A stretch of 64,000 nucleotides of DNA, taken from Oikopleura dioica. Its lineage: Eukaryota; Chordata; Appendicularia; Copelata; Oikopleuridae. Of the stretch, positions 37,428 through 46,577 are shown piece after piece. Made by a program: the position numbers and the translations under genes. The first letter of the stretch is position 1, and every line of letters begins with the position of its first letter. The stretch covers positions 15,133,001 to 15,197,000 of the forward strand of contig OU015567.1 of assembly GCA_907165135.1 (NCBI GenBank). Direction: 5' to 3'. The notes beneath the pieces are model-generated. The model was not told the DNA's origin. It worked only from the letters and a program-made list of their open reading frames with translations, and ran no database searches.

Positions 37428-38360
37428 ATGAAGGTCCTCAGCCTCTTCTTCACCCTCAGCTGTGCCCTCGATGAGATGCTTCTCATGATGATGATGCAGC
37501 AACAGCAGCAAGTCGCTCCCGGCCAGACTTCACAAATGAACATGATGCTTCCCCTTCTTCTCATGGATTCAGACAACAACTCCACTGACAACTCTATCGC
37601 TCTCATGATGATGATGATGCAAGGCGGCAGTACCTCGGACATGAACTCGATCCTTCCTCTTCTCCTTCTCTCCGACGATGACTCGTTTGACGACGGCATC
37701 GACTTCACCAGCTTCTTCCTCTTCTCCTCCATGCTCCAGACCGACTGCGCCACTTCCACCGACGACCAGTTCAACATGATGCTTCCAATGCTTCTCATGG
37801 GCGACGACAACAGCACTTCCTCCGATTTGATGCTCATGATGATGATGCAGACCATGGGCGACTCTCCCGTCGGAATGGAAAACATCATGCCCCTTCTCTT
37901 CCTCCTCGACGACGACTCCAGCGTCTCCAGCGACAGCATTTTGCTCATGGTCCTCCTGAACTCGATGACCGGGGGCCTCAACTCCCAGCAAGGATTCGAC
38001 AACAACTTCAACATGATGCTCCCTCTTCTCCTCATGGACGACGACAGCTCCTCCGACAGCAGCTCAACTGACATGCTTGTTCTTATGATGGCCATGCAGT
38101 CTCAGGCCCCCAACTCTGCTTTCGGCACCGACATGATGCTCCCTCTTCTTCTCATGGACGACAGCGGCGACAACGAGACCCTCCTGTTCTTCATGATGAT
38201 GAACCAGGGCAAAACCAAGTGCGAGCCCGAAGTCGTCTATGTCCAGCCAGAGCCAGAAGTCGTCGTTGTTCAACCCGAGCCCGAAGTGCAGACCGTCTTC
38301 CGAACCTGGAGAGTCAACGCTGATGGCACCCGAGAACTCATTGAAGAAACCACTGATTAA
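37428..38360 (+). CDS. Secreted methionine-rich repeat protein, copy 2
   Basis: Single-exon 310 aa protein nearly identical to the copy at 19.3-20.2 kb and in opposite orientation. The few differences include D/N and S/F changes in the acidic blocks and a different end (LIEETTD rather than LIDESTQ). Organisation is the same: signal-like start, six Met/Leu/Asp repeats and a PEPEVV tail. Most differences between copies are silent or conservative, which supports expression of both. The high identity over the coding part and lower identity outside suggest a recent duplication or gene conversion. AATAAA lies near 38479. Function unknown. Confidence 0.8.
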   Translation: MKVLSLFFTLSCALDEMLLMMMMQQQQQVAPGQTSQMNMMLPLLLMDSDNNSTDNSIALMMMMMQGGSTSDMNSILPLLLLSDDDSFDDGIDFTSFFLFSSMLQTDCATSTDDQFNMMLPMLLMGDDNSTSSDLMLMMMMQTMGDSPVGMENIMPLLFLLDDDSSVSSDSILLMVLLNSMTGGLNSQQGFDNNFNMMLPLLLMDDDSSSDSSSTDMLVLMMAMQSQAPNSAFGTDMMLPLLLMDDSGDNETLLFFMMMNQGKTKCEPEVVYVQPEPEVVVVQPEPEVQTVFRTWRVNADGTRELIEETTD

Positions 38361-38591
38361 TCAAGCCTCCGCGAAACCAACTTTTAAGCAAACTGTTTAG
38401 CTTAATTTTCCTTCAATTTCTTTCTTATTTATCGCTCTTATTTTCCCCTCATGTGCTTATTACTCTTAATATTGCCAATAAATGTAAAATAACTGACATC
38501 TTTTTGCTTTTTTTTTTTATAAAAAAGTGTATTGAAGTGCAGATAATCGAAAAAATAGGGAAAAAAGACAGCTTTGTATCAAATTCAAAAG

Positions 38592-39369
38592 TCAAAGAAA
38601 TCGTATGTCTGACTTTGGTTTCGGAAGGTTGACTTTTCTCTTCTCTTTTGCTTTTTTCATCTCGGCTTCGTCAATCAGCTTCTGAGCTTCGATATCTTCC
38701 TGTAGTTTCTCAGAGTAATCGAAAGGGTCGTCTGCTCCAAAGCGTGAAATCATGACATCATCATCGTCCATCGAAAGGTCAGGCATTGTAAAGTTTCCTT
38801 TTTCTTGGAATTTATTTCTTTGAAGGCTTCCGAGCTTTCGTGCTCCTGGAGTTTCGATTTCTTCGTCTACGATTGAGGAAGCATCACTTTCCTCGCCTTC
38901 GAGCATAGGAATAGAGGAATCGCTGCTGGAACTGCTGCTGTAGTCGTCGTATCTTTTCTTCGGAAGTGATTCGGCAACCATCGCCGGTTTTTCAAAACAA
39001 ATTTTTTGAGTTTCCGAAATGTCCATTCCCGTCATTTTTACAGTGATGCTCTCTGTTTCGTCGATTCCAAATGTCTTCACGAAAATGTCCCGTCTCCATC
39101 TTGAGTAAGTTCTGTAATTCAGCGGCTTCCAGCATTCTCTCTTACAGATGTTTTGCAGCTCGTCGAATGTGTTGCCATCATCGATCAATTTGCACAGTTT
39201 TCTCTTGATTACTTTTGCTTCCTAACAATTTAATTATTTGATTCCTTCAAATGTCCTTTACCTTTATTCTCCACTTGAAGTGCTCTTTGAATTTTCGGTT
39301 CATTTTCTTCCGGATCCACATTGAAAATTCTGTAATAAAAGGATGGCGTCGTTTTCGCGGTTTTCCCAT
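38592..39369 (-). CDS. Basic N-terminus / acidic C-terminus protein, unknown
   Basis: Two exons, 39369-39262 and 39221-38592, GT-AG, giving 245 aa. The N-terminal ~100 residues are strongly basic and aromatic (MGKPRKRRHPFITEFSMWIR; KPLNYRTYSRWRRDIF). The C-terminal half has a serine run (YDDYSSSSSSDSS), acidic blocks (LSMDDDDVM) and a basic coiled segment near the end (AEMKKAKEKRKVNLPK). It looks like a nuclear factor, possibly DNA- or RNA-binding, but no named domain was recognised. Confidence 0.65.
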
Positions 39370-39752
39370 CTTTTCTTTTTCTTCTTTGAAAAACAGTTTT
39401 ATTCATCATTCTAGAAAAATAAAATTTTCATTTTTTATTCTAGTGTTATCTCCCTCTTCCTTTGACAGTCGTTTTCTTGTGGATGGAAGAGCGCCGCGCG
39501 CTTATCCAATCAGAGAGAAGTAAAAGTTCTCACTTGGAACCGGAGGACCTTATTTCAAATTTTAAAAAAAGAGAAAAGAGGAAAAGTGAAGCCTTTTTTT
39601 AATTTTATCAATTTATATTCTGATTGCTGTGCATCCGCGTTAACTTTGAACTCCACTGTATACTGACTTTTATTCTTTACTATGATTGTATATTATTTTG
39701 AATACTGTTATTTCAGACTGATCCAGAGAGAGTCAACTTTTTACCTTTGTCT

Positions 39753-40899
39753 ATGGCCGCTAAAGGTTAGTTAATAATTCGGTTGGCTGAAGAATATGAA
39801 GATTGTATGGCAGCCGCACCCCCTTTTTCGCAAAGGATATTTTGCGTCTCAGGAGCTCAGTCAGCAAAAACACCTGCTCATTTTGCATGCGTTGCTGAAT
39901 ATCGGAAGATAGACTGTTCTCTGCTAGACAATATCGGGTCATTTTTGATGCTGATTTCAGGTTCGCTTGATGACGATGAAAAATGGGAAGCGTTCAAAAA
40001 TGGCATGAAACAGGCGACGAAGAAGACACATGACGTCCAAGATTTGGCGATTAACGGATTATTCGTCCTAAGGAAACGTTCATCTGACCGTTCCATCTGT
40101 AGATTATTCCTTCTTTCCTTTTCCTTATGACAGTATTTGAACCTCAAAAAGCCTTTACACAGGCCGTAGCGACTCTCTCTGGATCGAAGCGCTTTCAAAG
40201 TTCCACTACATTTTCAAAGAGCTAGAAACGGCGTTTCAAGAAAACAAGGAGCTCGAAGATTTCGACATCCCTGGAATTCCCGTTTCGCATTTGATGAAAG
40301 AAGATGTTTGTCAATTTCTTTCAAAAGACGCTCCTCCTCCTTCTCCGGCGACAACAGAATGGATACGAAACATCAGAAGCTTACTGAAAACTAGTCCAAA
40401 GTCTGGGCTCTGCAACCTGTGTGGAACCCTGAGTCAGGGCCCACATTATTTGGGGAAAGCAGCTTTCAGATCTTTCAGTACCCTGACTCAGGTTTCTACA
40501 CAGGTTGCCGAGCCCAGTCAAAAGCTCGTTGCACCGTACATTTACCATATGTTCCTCGGCCTTTATTCAGGAGGCAAAATTTTGCGTCACAAATTTAAGC
40601 TCAAAGGTAAACCATCAGAAGGCGCTTTTATTCTAAAATTTCTCTAAGGAGAAGCGGTGAAGCTCGATGAAAAGGCAAACAACGTCAAGCCTGCATTGAG
40701 AGCAGCTTTCAAGAAGTTGTTCCTCGAAAACTCAGAGTTAGAGAATGAGTTTTACGCTCACTCGGAGAATATGTTTCGTCTCAACAACAAGATTATCAAA
40801 GAATGTGAGCTAGGAACGAATAAGCTCAAGGTTTTCTTCACTTGTACTGTTCTTTGTGTCTGTATTTCTGCAATTTACTCGTTTAAGTTCTTTCAATAA
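39753..40899 (+). CDS. Heme oxygenase-like protein, tail-anchored
   Basis: Heme oxygenases cleave heme to biliverdin, CO and iron at the ER membrane. Exons: 39753-39765, 39961-40077, 40163-40400, 40518-40606 and 40649-40899. The proximal-helix motif reads FKNGMKQATKKTHDVQD, with the heme-ligand His in place. The helix WIEALSKFHYIFKELE follows at the same spacing as in human HO-1. The distal helix reads FLGLYSGGKILR where the family has YLGDLSGGQ, so the distal Asp is Leu. The C-terminus is a hydrophobic anchor (VFFTCTVLCVCISAIYSF). Intron 40401-40517 is a MITE copy and is open in frame, so retention would insert 39 residues. The region between the distal helix and the anchor is shorter than usual. 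Loss of the Asp argues against normal oxygenase activity. Confidence 0.8.
40404..40516. mobile_element. MITE copy that constitutes a heme oxygenase intron
   Basis: Perfect family arms TGGGCTCTGCAACCTGTG and CACAGGTTGCCGAGCCCA with inner CCTGAGTCAGGG / CCCTGACTCAGG. Flanking GTC occurs on both sides. The predicted intron extends only 3 nt beyond the left arm and 1 nt beyond the right arm. Confidence 0.75.
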
Positions 40900-41017
40900 T
40901 TCTTTTTCTTCAAAAATTTACCTTTCAAGCCCAATATTTGTTCTATCTTCTTGATTCAAGTCTTAAAAATTGTCTTCAGTATCAACTGTATCAATGTAAT
41001 TTCTGGGAGAGTGTCCC

Positions 41018-41050
41018 CTGGGCTTGGTTCTACACAGGTTACCAAGCCCG
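41018..41050. mobile_element. Deleted MITE: two arm tips only
   Basis: GGGCTTGGT abuts TCTACACAGGTTACCAAGCCC, which are the outer arm sequences of the hairpin family with the interior removed. Confidence 0.55.
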
Positions 41051-41238
41051 GAGTCTGGCCCCCAGATTGTCCCACTCTTTTCTTTCAGCCTTCCGTTAAA
41101 TGTTCCGTATTCGATTCATTGTGAACCCAAATTCTTCCAAAAAATATTCAACTCAAAGCTGACCCTTTTTTCTTCAGAATAACTCGAAAGGAATCAATCG
41201 CCCGGGTACTTTGGAAAAAGTAGATTCGATTCGGCGTC

Positions 41239-42023
41239 ATGGAGAACATCAAAAACGTCAAAATCACCAATCTCGAGAAGGGTCGTTTCGTCAAACCCCT
41301 CCTCGTCGATTTTGAACAAGACGGCAATGCGCGAAAATGGGAAATGGTCAAATTTGGCAACGCCGTCTTCATCGTCATTTTCAACAAAGACACGAACTCT
41401 TTCGTCCTGGTCAAGCAGTTTCGCCCAGCAGTTTACGCTAGAAAAATGCTCGAAAGCGGGAGCGAAGAAGAGCTGCCAGCATCAGAAGGAGTGACGCTTG
41501 AGCTCTGCGCGGGTCTGATCGACAAACAAGGAAAATCCGTCGCACAGCATGCGAAAGAAGAGATTCTCGAAGAAACTGGCTACGATGTTTCTCTTGACAA
41601 AATAGGTACAGTAATAGCTCGTTCTTAGATCGGCATCCTGTCTGAAAACCTGAGTCAGCTTTGTTACTCTCTCTTTCAGGACCCTGACTCAGGTTTGTAC
41701 ACAGGTTGCCGACTCGAGTGCTCCTCATTGAGCATATCATTTACTAATACCAGTCTTCAGAACCTATCAAGCGATTTGTCGGCGCGATTGGCATCGCTGG
41801 CATTGAAAACACCATGTACTACGCAGAAGTCTCTAACGCCGACCGAAAAACAGCTGGCGGAGGCATCGACAGTGAAATGATCGATGTTGTCGACATTCCT
41901 TTCGCCGAAATGAAAAAAATGGTCACAGAACCAAACGACACTGAGATGGTGAACTTTGACGCGAATTTGATGATGGGAGTTTACTGGTTTCTCAATTCCA
42001 AAGCTGCTTCTTACAATCTTTGA
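41239..42023 (+). CDS. Nudix hydrolase, UDP-sugar diphosphatase type (NUDT14-like)
   Basis: Cytosolic hydrolase predicted to cleave nucleotide sugars such as UDP-glucose or ADP-ribose. Exons 41239-41605 and 41761-42023 (GT-AG) give 209 aa, close to the family size. The Nudix box reads GLIDKQGKSVAQHAKEEILE then ETGY; the REUxEE core is KEEILEE. The residue before KSV is Gly rather than the usual Glu, as in NUDT14. The upstream ELCAGL and VKQFRPAVY motifs also fit NUDT14. The 155 nt intron contains a copy of the hairpin MITE (about 41632-41715). AATAAA follows near 42073. Confidence 0.85.
41632..41715. mobile_element. MITE copy inside the NUDT14-like intron
   Basis: Arms ATCGGCATCCTGTC and CACAGGTTGCCGACT with inner CCTGAGTCAG / CCTGACTCAGG, embedded within the intron rather than forming it. 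Confidence 0.65.
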
Positions 42024-42116
42024 TACGACTTTTGTTTCTGGATTTTATTTTTTTTTTCATTCGTGCATAATTAATAAATTGATAAAATGCAGTCTTCAGT
42101 CAAATTCAAAATAATC

Positions 42117-42296
42117 TCAGGAGTCCATGAAATCGGCGATCATCTGGGAGTTGAGATCCGAGTAATCGAATGGCTTCTCAATTTTGTCACATGCTTCGCT
42201 TTGCAAGACTTGAAAAAGATTCACGTCATTCTATAATCGGAATAAACTTACTTCCCAGCTGGCAAAGAACGCTTGCGGAATCAACAAAAGCTCCAT
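42117..42296 (-). CDS. Tiny secreted-type protein, paralogue 1
   Basis: Two exons (42296-42252 and 42230-42117) encode 52 aa: a hydrophobic start MELLLIPQAFFASWE, then QSEACDKIEKPFDYSDLNSQ and the end MIADFMDS. The second exon differs from paralogue 2 (42.7-43.4 kb) mainly at silent positions, which supports coding. An alternative longer model starts at 42555 with a true-looking signal peptide (MKAMQIIFFLTFSFCTA), but it would need an AG-AG intron formed by a MITE (42332-42428). Family unknown; a small secreted peptide is plausible. Confidence 0.5.
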
Positions 42297-42331
42297 AATA
42301 TGAAACGATGGATATTCAAACTGATTTATTC

Positions 42332-42428
42332 TGGGCCCTGCAACCTGCGTAGAAGCCTGAGTCAGGGTCCCGAAAGAAAAATAAGACTACGCTTTCTCAG
42401 GGCCCTGACTCAGGTTTCTTAGCCCAGG
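42332..42428. mobile_element. MITE copy upstream of tiny secreted gene 1
   Basis: Arms TGGGCCCTGCAACCTGCG and TTAGCCCA, inner CCTGAGTCAGGGTCC / GGGCCCTGACTCAGG. The same position in the paralogous gene is empty; AATAAA flanks the element on both sides on the minus strand and occurs once in the empty site. Confidence 0.7.
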
Positions 42429-42747
42429 CTTTATTGAAAAAGCTAGAGTATATTCTTGAAAATTTCATGTTTTGAATATCCGAAACAACGTCATTTTCTC
42501 GCATCGCAGTGCAAAAACTAAAAGTCAAAAAGAAAATAATTTGCATAGCTTTCATTTTTAGATCTTAGCAAATGATTTTACCGTCGATAGAACACAAGAT
42601 TGCTCTGTCATGAATAAATTAACTGAACATAGAGCGCATCACTGGTGATAATGTATTTTTACGGTAGCTATTTCAATATTCTATTGAGTAGCCTTACAGT
42701 ACATAAATGTATTTTGTCACGTGTTGTTGCCGCCGAGAGCTCTGTTT

Positions 42748-43352
42748 TCAGGAGTCAATGAAGTCGGCAATCATCTGAGAGTTGAGGTCCGAGTAATCGA
42801 ATGGCTTCTTGATTTTGTCACATGCCTCGCTTTCCAAAACTTGGGGGATTTGTATGTGGACATTTTTCAACATAAAATCAAGAAAATACGACGGTACTGA
42901 ATATGTAACGAATGTAACGAATGTAACGAAAACTCAAAAACATGTCCTTTTCTCGTTACATTGTCAGTAAAATTCTAGAGATTTTTTGTTTTTCTAATTT
43001 CACCCCCTTGAGAATCCTACAATTTTACCCGCGGAGCGGGCGTTTTCCATCAACCCATCGAATTTCGAGGGGGTATGGAGAACGAATATACCATTTTTTA
43101 TGGTTTTCTGTATTTTTTTGGTCTTTTAGACATGTTTAATCGTTTTATTAAATATCGCACCCCAAAATCGCTCTTTACCAAAAGTTTCTAGAATCAGCTG
43201 ACATAAAACAACATGTTTCTGTTTTCGTTACATTGTCAGCAAACTCGTTACATTCGTTGCATTCGTTACATTCGTTACTTATTCAGTATCGACCAGAAAA
43301 TACTTACTTCCAAGCTGGCAGAGAATAGTCGTAGAATCAACGAAAGCCTCAT
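42748..43352 (-). CDS. Tiny secreted-type protein, paralogue 2
   Basis: Paralogue of the gene at 42.1-42.3 kb. Exon 1 is 43352-43308 (MRLSLILRLFSASLE, signal-like); exon 2 is about 42864-42748 (VLESEACDKIKKPFDYSDLN, end MIADFIDS). The donor is GTAAGTATT. The acceptor is unclear because no AG precedes the homologous exon start. The intron has been enlarged by an inserted 405 bp element (42890-43294). Whether the gene still splices correctly is uncertain. Confidence 0.45.
42890..43294. mobile_element. Non-autonomous transposon with 9 bp target duplication
   Basis: Inverted ends GGTACTGAATA / TATTCAGTATC, followed inwards by repeated GAATGTAACGAATGTAACGA on one side and its complement on the other. 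The element is flanked by AGAAAATAC on both sides (42881-42889 and 43295-43303). No transposase is encoded. Confidence 0.75.
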
Positions 43353-43764
43353 AATATAAAACGATGGATATTCAAGCTTATTTCTCAAAAGAACCAATAG
43401 TAGTGCCTATCCTTGAAATTTTAAGCCTAGAATCATTCAAGTTGAATATCCGAAACATAATCTCTCTCCCGTAACGCACCTCTCCAAGCAACAGCCAAAG
43501 GAAAAATAAATCGAGCAGCTTTGATCTTGGAACAAGGCAAATGATAGAACACACGAAAATATATTTTACGGTCGCCATTTATATATTCTAATTTGTCAAT
43601 AGACTATTGAGCAGCCAAACAGTATATAAATGCATTTTGTCACGTGTTAGGTGCCGCCGAGAAGGAGTCGCCGCTCTTGAATCATTTTGTAAACTCGTCC
43701 AGATGTCAGCACGCAGAGTTCCTTACTCGGTTGCCAATCATTTCTATTATAAAATAGTCCTCTA

Positions 43765-44026
43765 TCATTGACAACAAGCCTCGACAGCTGGTGTTTCCGG
43801 ACGACATGGAGGATCAGCGCCCTTCGGAATGTCCTCGATCTTGAGTTCGTCTTCTGCAACCGTCGCCGTTTTCATAATAATTTGAAGAAAATCCTCGTAT
43901 TTTTCATGTCGTCTAGATTTTCTTGATGCCGGGGCTCTTGAACGCCTCTTCCGAAATAAAAAATCAGACTCTTTATCACTTTTTGAGTACCTTTTGCGCC
44001 TTCTCCGGCAAAATAATGTCCCGCAT
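43765..44026 (-). CDS. Small Arg-rich protein, 72 aa
   Basis: Exons 44026-43991 and 43947-43765 joined by a 43 nt GT-AG intron. The protein begins MRDIILPEKAQK, then a basic stretch RRSRAPASRKSRRHEKYEDF, then an acidic/Pro/Cys tail (GADPPCRPETPAVEACCQ). No family was recognised. Clean splice sites and biased composition argue that it is real. Confidence 0.5.
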
Positions 44027-44163
44027 TTAAACTGAAGCTGATATTTTATCGTAAAAATAGGTTGATAATTGTTCTAGAGACAAACAAATCTCATTTCAAT
44101 TAAAAAGACAAAGCGGAAATGATTTAATAAAAGCATTGAATCACTACTTTTTTACGAAAAAAA

Positions 44164-44454
44164 ATGTATTATTCGGTGCAATCAGCGAAGTACTGGCGAA
44201 ACTCGGCATTTTTTCTTGGATTCCCGATAGTTGGGCTGGCAGTTTACGCTGCTCATCACAGAGAACCAAAGTGGCACAAGAGAGAAGGCTGGAACAAAGT
44301 GGATTTTCTCAACCCTTGTCCAAGACATACGGTTTGTTTTACGTCAAATTCCCGATCGCCGAGAACGTTCGAATATTATTATTTAAATTTATTGGCGAAA
44401 TCTTTCTGTCAGCCGCATTATGCTCTGAATTTAAGATGCTCAAAATACGAGTAG
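44164..44454 (+). CDS. Small single-pass membrane protein, COX6A-like
   Basis: Exons 44164-44331 and 44413-44454, GT-AG, 69 aa. The segment SAKYWRNSAFFLGFPIVGLA, followed by HHREPKW, resembles the membrane helix of cytochrome c oxidase subunit 6A (W, FF, P and HH at matching positions). The C-terminal part (KVDFLNPCPRHTPHYALN) does not match it well and the usual PWGDGN motif is absent. It may be a divergent respiratory-chain accessory subunit of the inner mitochondrial membrane, or another small membrane protein. Confidence 0.45.
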   Translation: MYYSVQSAKYWRNSAFFLGFPIVGLAVYAAHHREPKWHKREGWNKVDFLNPCPRHTVCFTSNSRSPRTFEYYYLNLLAKSFCQPHYALNLRCSKYE

Positions 44455-45093
44455 TGCGCCTAGGTGCACCACTTTCCTTTGAAATCCCGACGTCGATGCG
44501 TCCAAATCCGCCTAAAAGCTTTTTAATGGCCTTTCTTCTAGGCTCATCCGTAGTAACCCACAGACAGATGTAATAATCCAGCGTAATGAGATTTGCGACA
44601 AATTGTCCTAAATAAGGGACAGTGTCTTTTATCTTCAACTTTGCGACCAACAACAAAATGAAAAAAGTCAACTGATTTAAAAAATTTCGAAAACAAGAAA
44701 ACTTGAACTCAAAAATTCAAACAAACTCGTCATAAATCCCACCGTAACGGTGCCCAGTCATTGAGTATAAAATTTATATTGGACGCTTTATGCGAGCTTT
44801 TATATTTAATTTCCGTATTCAGCAAGTTTACGAAGCTGACAGTAACAGATGTTTGTTTTACAACGCAGGAATGAGTTTGAGTATTTTACGTAATTGGATT
44901 TCGTGATTTGGTGATTAGACAAATTTAAACTCGTCAGAAATCAACTGGATTACTTTGACCGGCTTTGCTGACGGTGAAAATGACGTCACGATTTTGAGGT
45001 AACGGAGAATATAAGTTATATTATATAACTGAATAAGTTGCTAATAAATTCATTAAACCGCTTGCGATCCCTTCGCTTGTCAAGCAGCAATTT

Positions 45094-45385
45094 ATGATCA
45101 TCATCGGTCGATTAAGAAACGAAGAGAATGGAGAAGTTCGTCACTATCCTTATCTCTCTGAAGTCGAAAAAACTGACCTTCGCTGGGACGCTCTCGGAGC
45201 AAGTCAACTCGAGGTTACATCCCACCTTAACTCTTCCTTTTACCCATCAACTGTAGCCGCTTAATCCCGAGATGAACTACAAGACTCCTGAAATGACGGC
45301 TCATCTCCGAAGACGACAACTCGCAAAAGCTGAGCTCACCAAGGCTCCAAAGAAAAAGGCACAGAAGTCATTCTGGAATTGGTAA
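45094..45385 (+). CDS. Small basic protein, 82 aa, unknown
   Basis: Exons 45094-45213 and 45257-45385 with a 43 nt GT-AG intron. The protein contains VRHYPYLSEVEKTDLRWDAL and a basic C-terminus (HLRRRQLAKAELTKAPKKKA) ending in WNW. No family was recognised; size and composition would suit a mitochondrial or ribosome-associated accessory protein. Confidence 0.5.
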
Positions 45386-46223
45386 ATTGGTCATTAACAA
45401 TCATTCTCTCTCTCTCTCTAATAAAAGTACTCTTGTGAAAGAAAATAATCATCAACGATGATTTAAAAGCTTGATTTGTTTGTGCGCTTATTAGAGGAAG
45501 TACTGTCCTTGTGAGTTGTTTTCAGGGGATCAATCACTCTCAAGTATTCTTGTTGTTGAAGGAAATTCCTAAAATAGCTCAGGCGCTCGATCCTCTGAAG
45601 ATTTGTCTAGACGTGGGGCCTTCACAAAGGCTTGGAATTGGAGTGGGTCCAATCAGTAGAATCATTTGGGCACGAAATTAGCCAGTCATCCATGTTCTTT
45701 ATCCTGAGGAACGGTAATTAAGCTTCGAATTCCTTAATTCGAAAGGGGCCTTTCGGAATGCTGGAATAGTAAATAAGAAAGACACAGTAATTTATCAAGC
45801 TTGGCGGCGGTTATCTTGACCTCGACATTTGAAAAACCGCAGGTACCTAATGGTGAAGGCTCTGTTTGGCAATGTCGATGGTGGAAAAAATAATGTTACC
45901 AGTTCATTATATGAACTCGTTCGTTTTAATCAAGGCAAGGAATAAGAAAGGATCGACCTTTTTGGCGGCAGGAAAACATAAATCTCCAACCGCAACGTCC
46001 CTGAGCAAGGAAGAACCGTACAAATCAGAACTCTCCGACGCCTCTCGATGAAAAGAAGAACTTGCCCTCGAGCGCGTGTGTGCGTAGCGTGGCGTAGTAC
46101 AGTCCACCGCTGTCGTCCGTCAGATAAAGACTTTCAGCTTGAGATAGAGCGTCAGAAGTTTATTCAAAATTGAAACAAAAAGATACGTTTTTTGATAGAA
46201 ACAAAAAAAAAATAAAAAGAAAA
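45386..46223. other. Intergenic, nothing recognised
   Basis: A 61-codon frame at 45866-46051 is the longest; it has no splice or family support. Confidence 0.4.
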
Positions 46224-46577
46224 ATGAGAAAAACACAAATTTCTTTCAACGAAGAATTAAATGTTGCTGAAGCGCCGTTTTGGGATCGAAAATCAAAGGT
46301 ACAGTTTCTTCTGAAAACATCGATAATTATACTTTTCCTTGATTCCTCGAGCAATAAATTGAGCAATAATGATTTTCTTCAGCAAAAATGGTGCACCTTG
46401 TCAGCTGAGCAAAAGCTAGAAATCCGACTCGAATTGAACTACTACAAACTCTCCGAAATGAAAGTTCACCCTCACAGTCTTCACAACAACCAGTATTACA
46501 TGTTTCTTCCCGGGACGCTTGAGAAAATGATGAAGAAGCGGAAAAACGCGAAGCTATTAAAAGCGCTGTCCATGTGA
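46224..46577 (+). CDS. Mini PHACTR-like PP1-binding protein
   Basis: Exons 46224-46298 and 46383-46577, GT-AG, 89 aa. Exon 2 reads WCTLSAEQKLEIRLELNYYK then LSEMKVHPHS. This matches the C-terminal protein phosphatase 1 binding segment of PHACTR proteins (W..L...K..IR.ELN..K..EM.VH..S). PHACTRs normally add actin-binding RPEL repeats, which are absent here. The protein is therefore predicted to dock on PP1 as a minimal regulator. The tail continues to KKRKNAKLLKALSM, unlike PHACTRs, which end shortly after the motif. The 84 nt intron has no stop and is a multiple of three, so a 117 aa retained-intron form is possible. Confidence 0.6.
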   Translation: MRKTQISFNEELNVAEAPFWDRKSKVQFLLKTSIIILFLDSSSNKLSNNDFLQQKWCTLSAEQKLEIRLELNYYKLSEMKVHPHSLHNNQYYMFLPGTLEKMMKKRKNAKLLKALSM

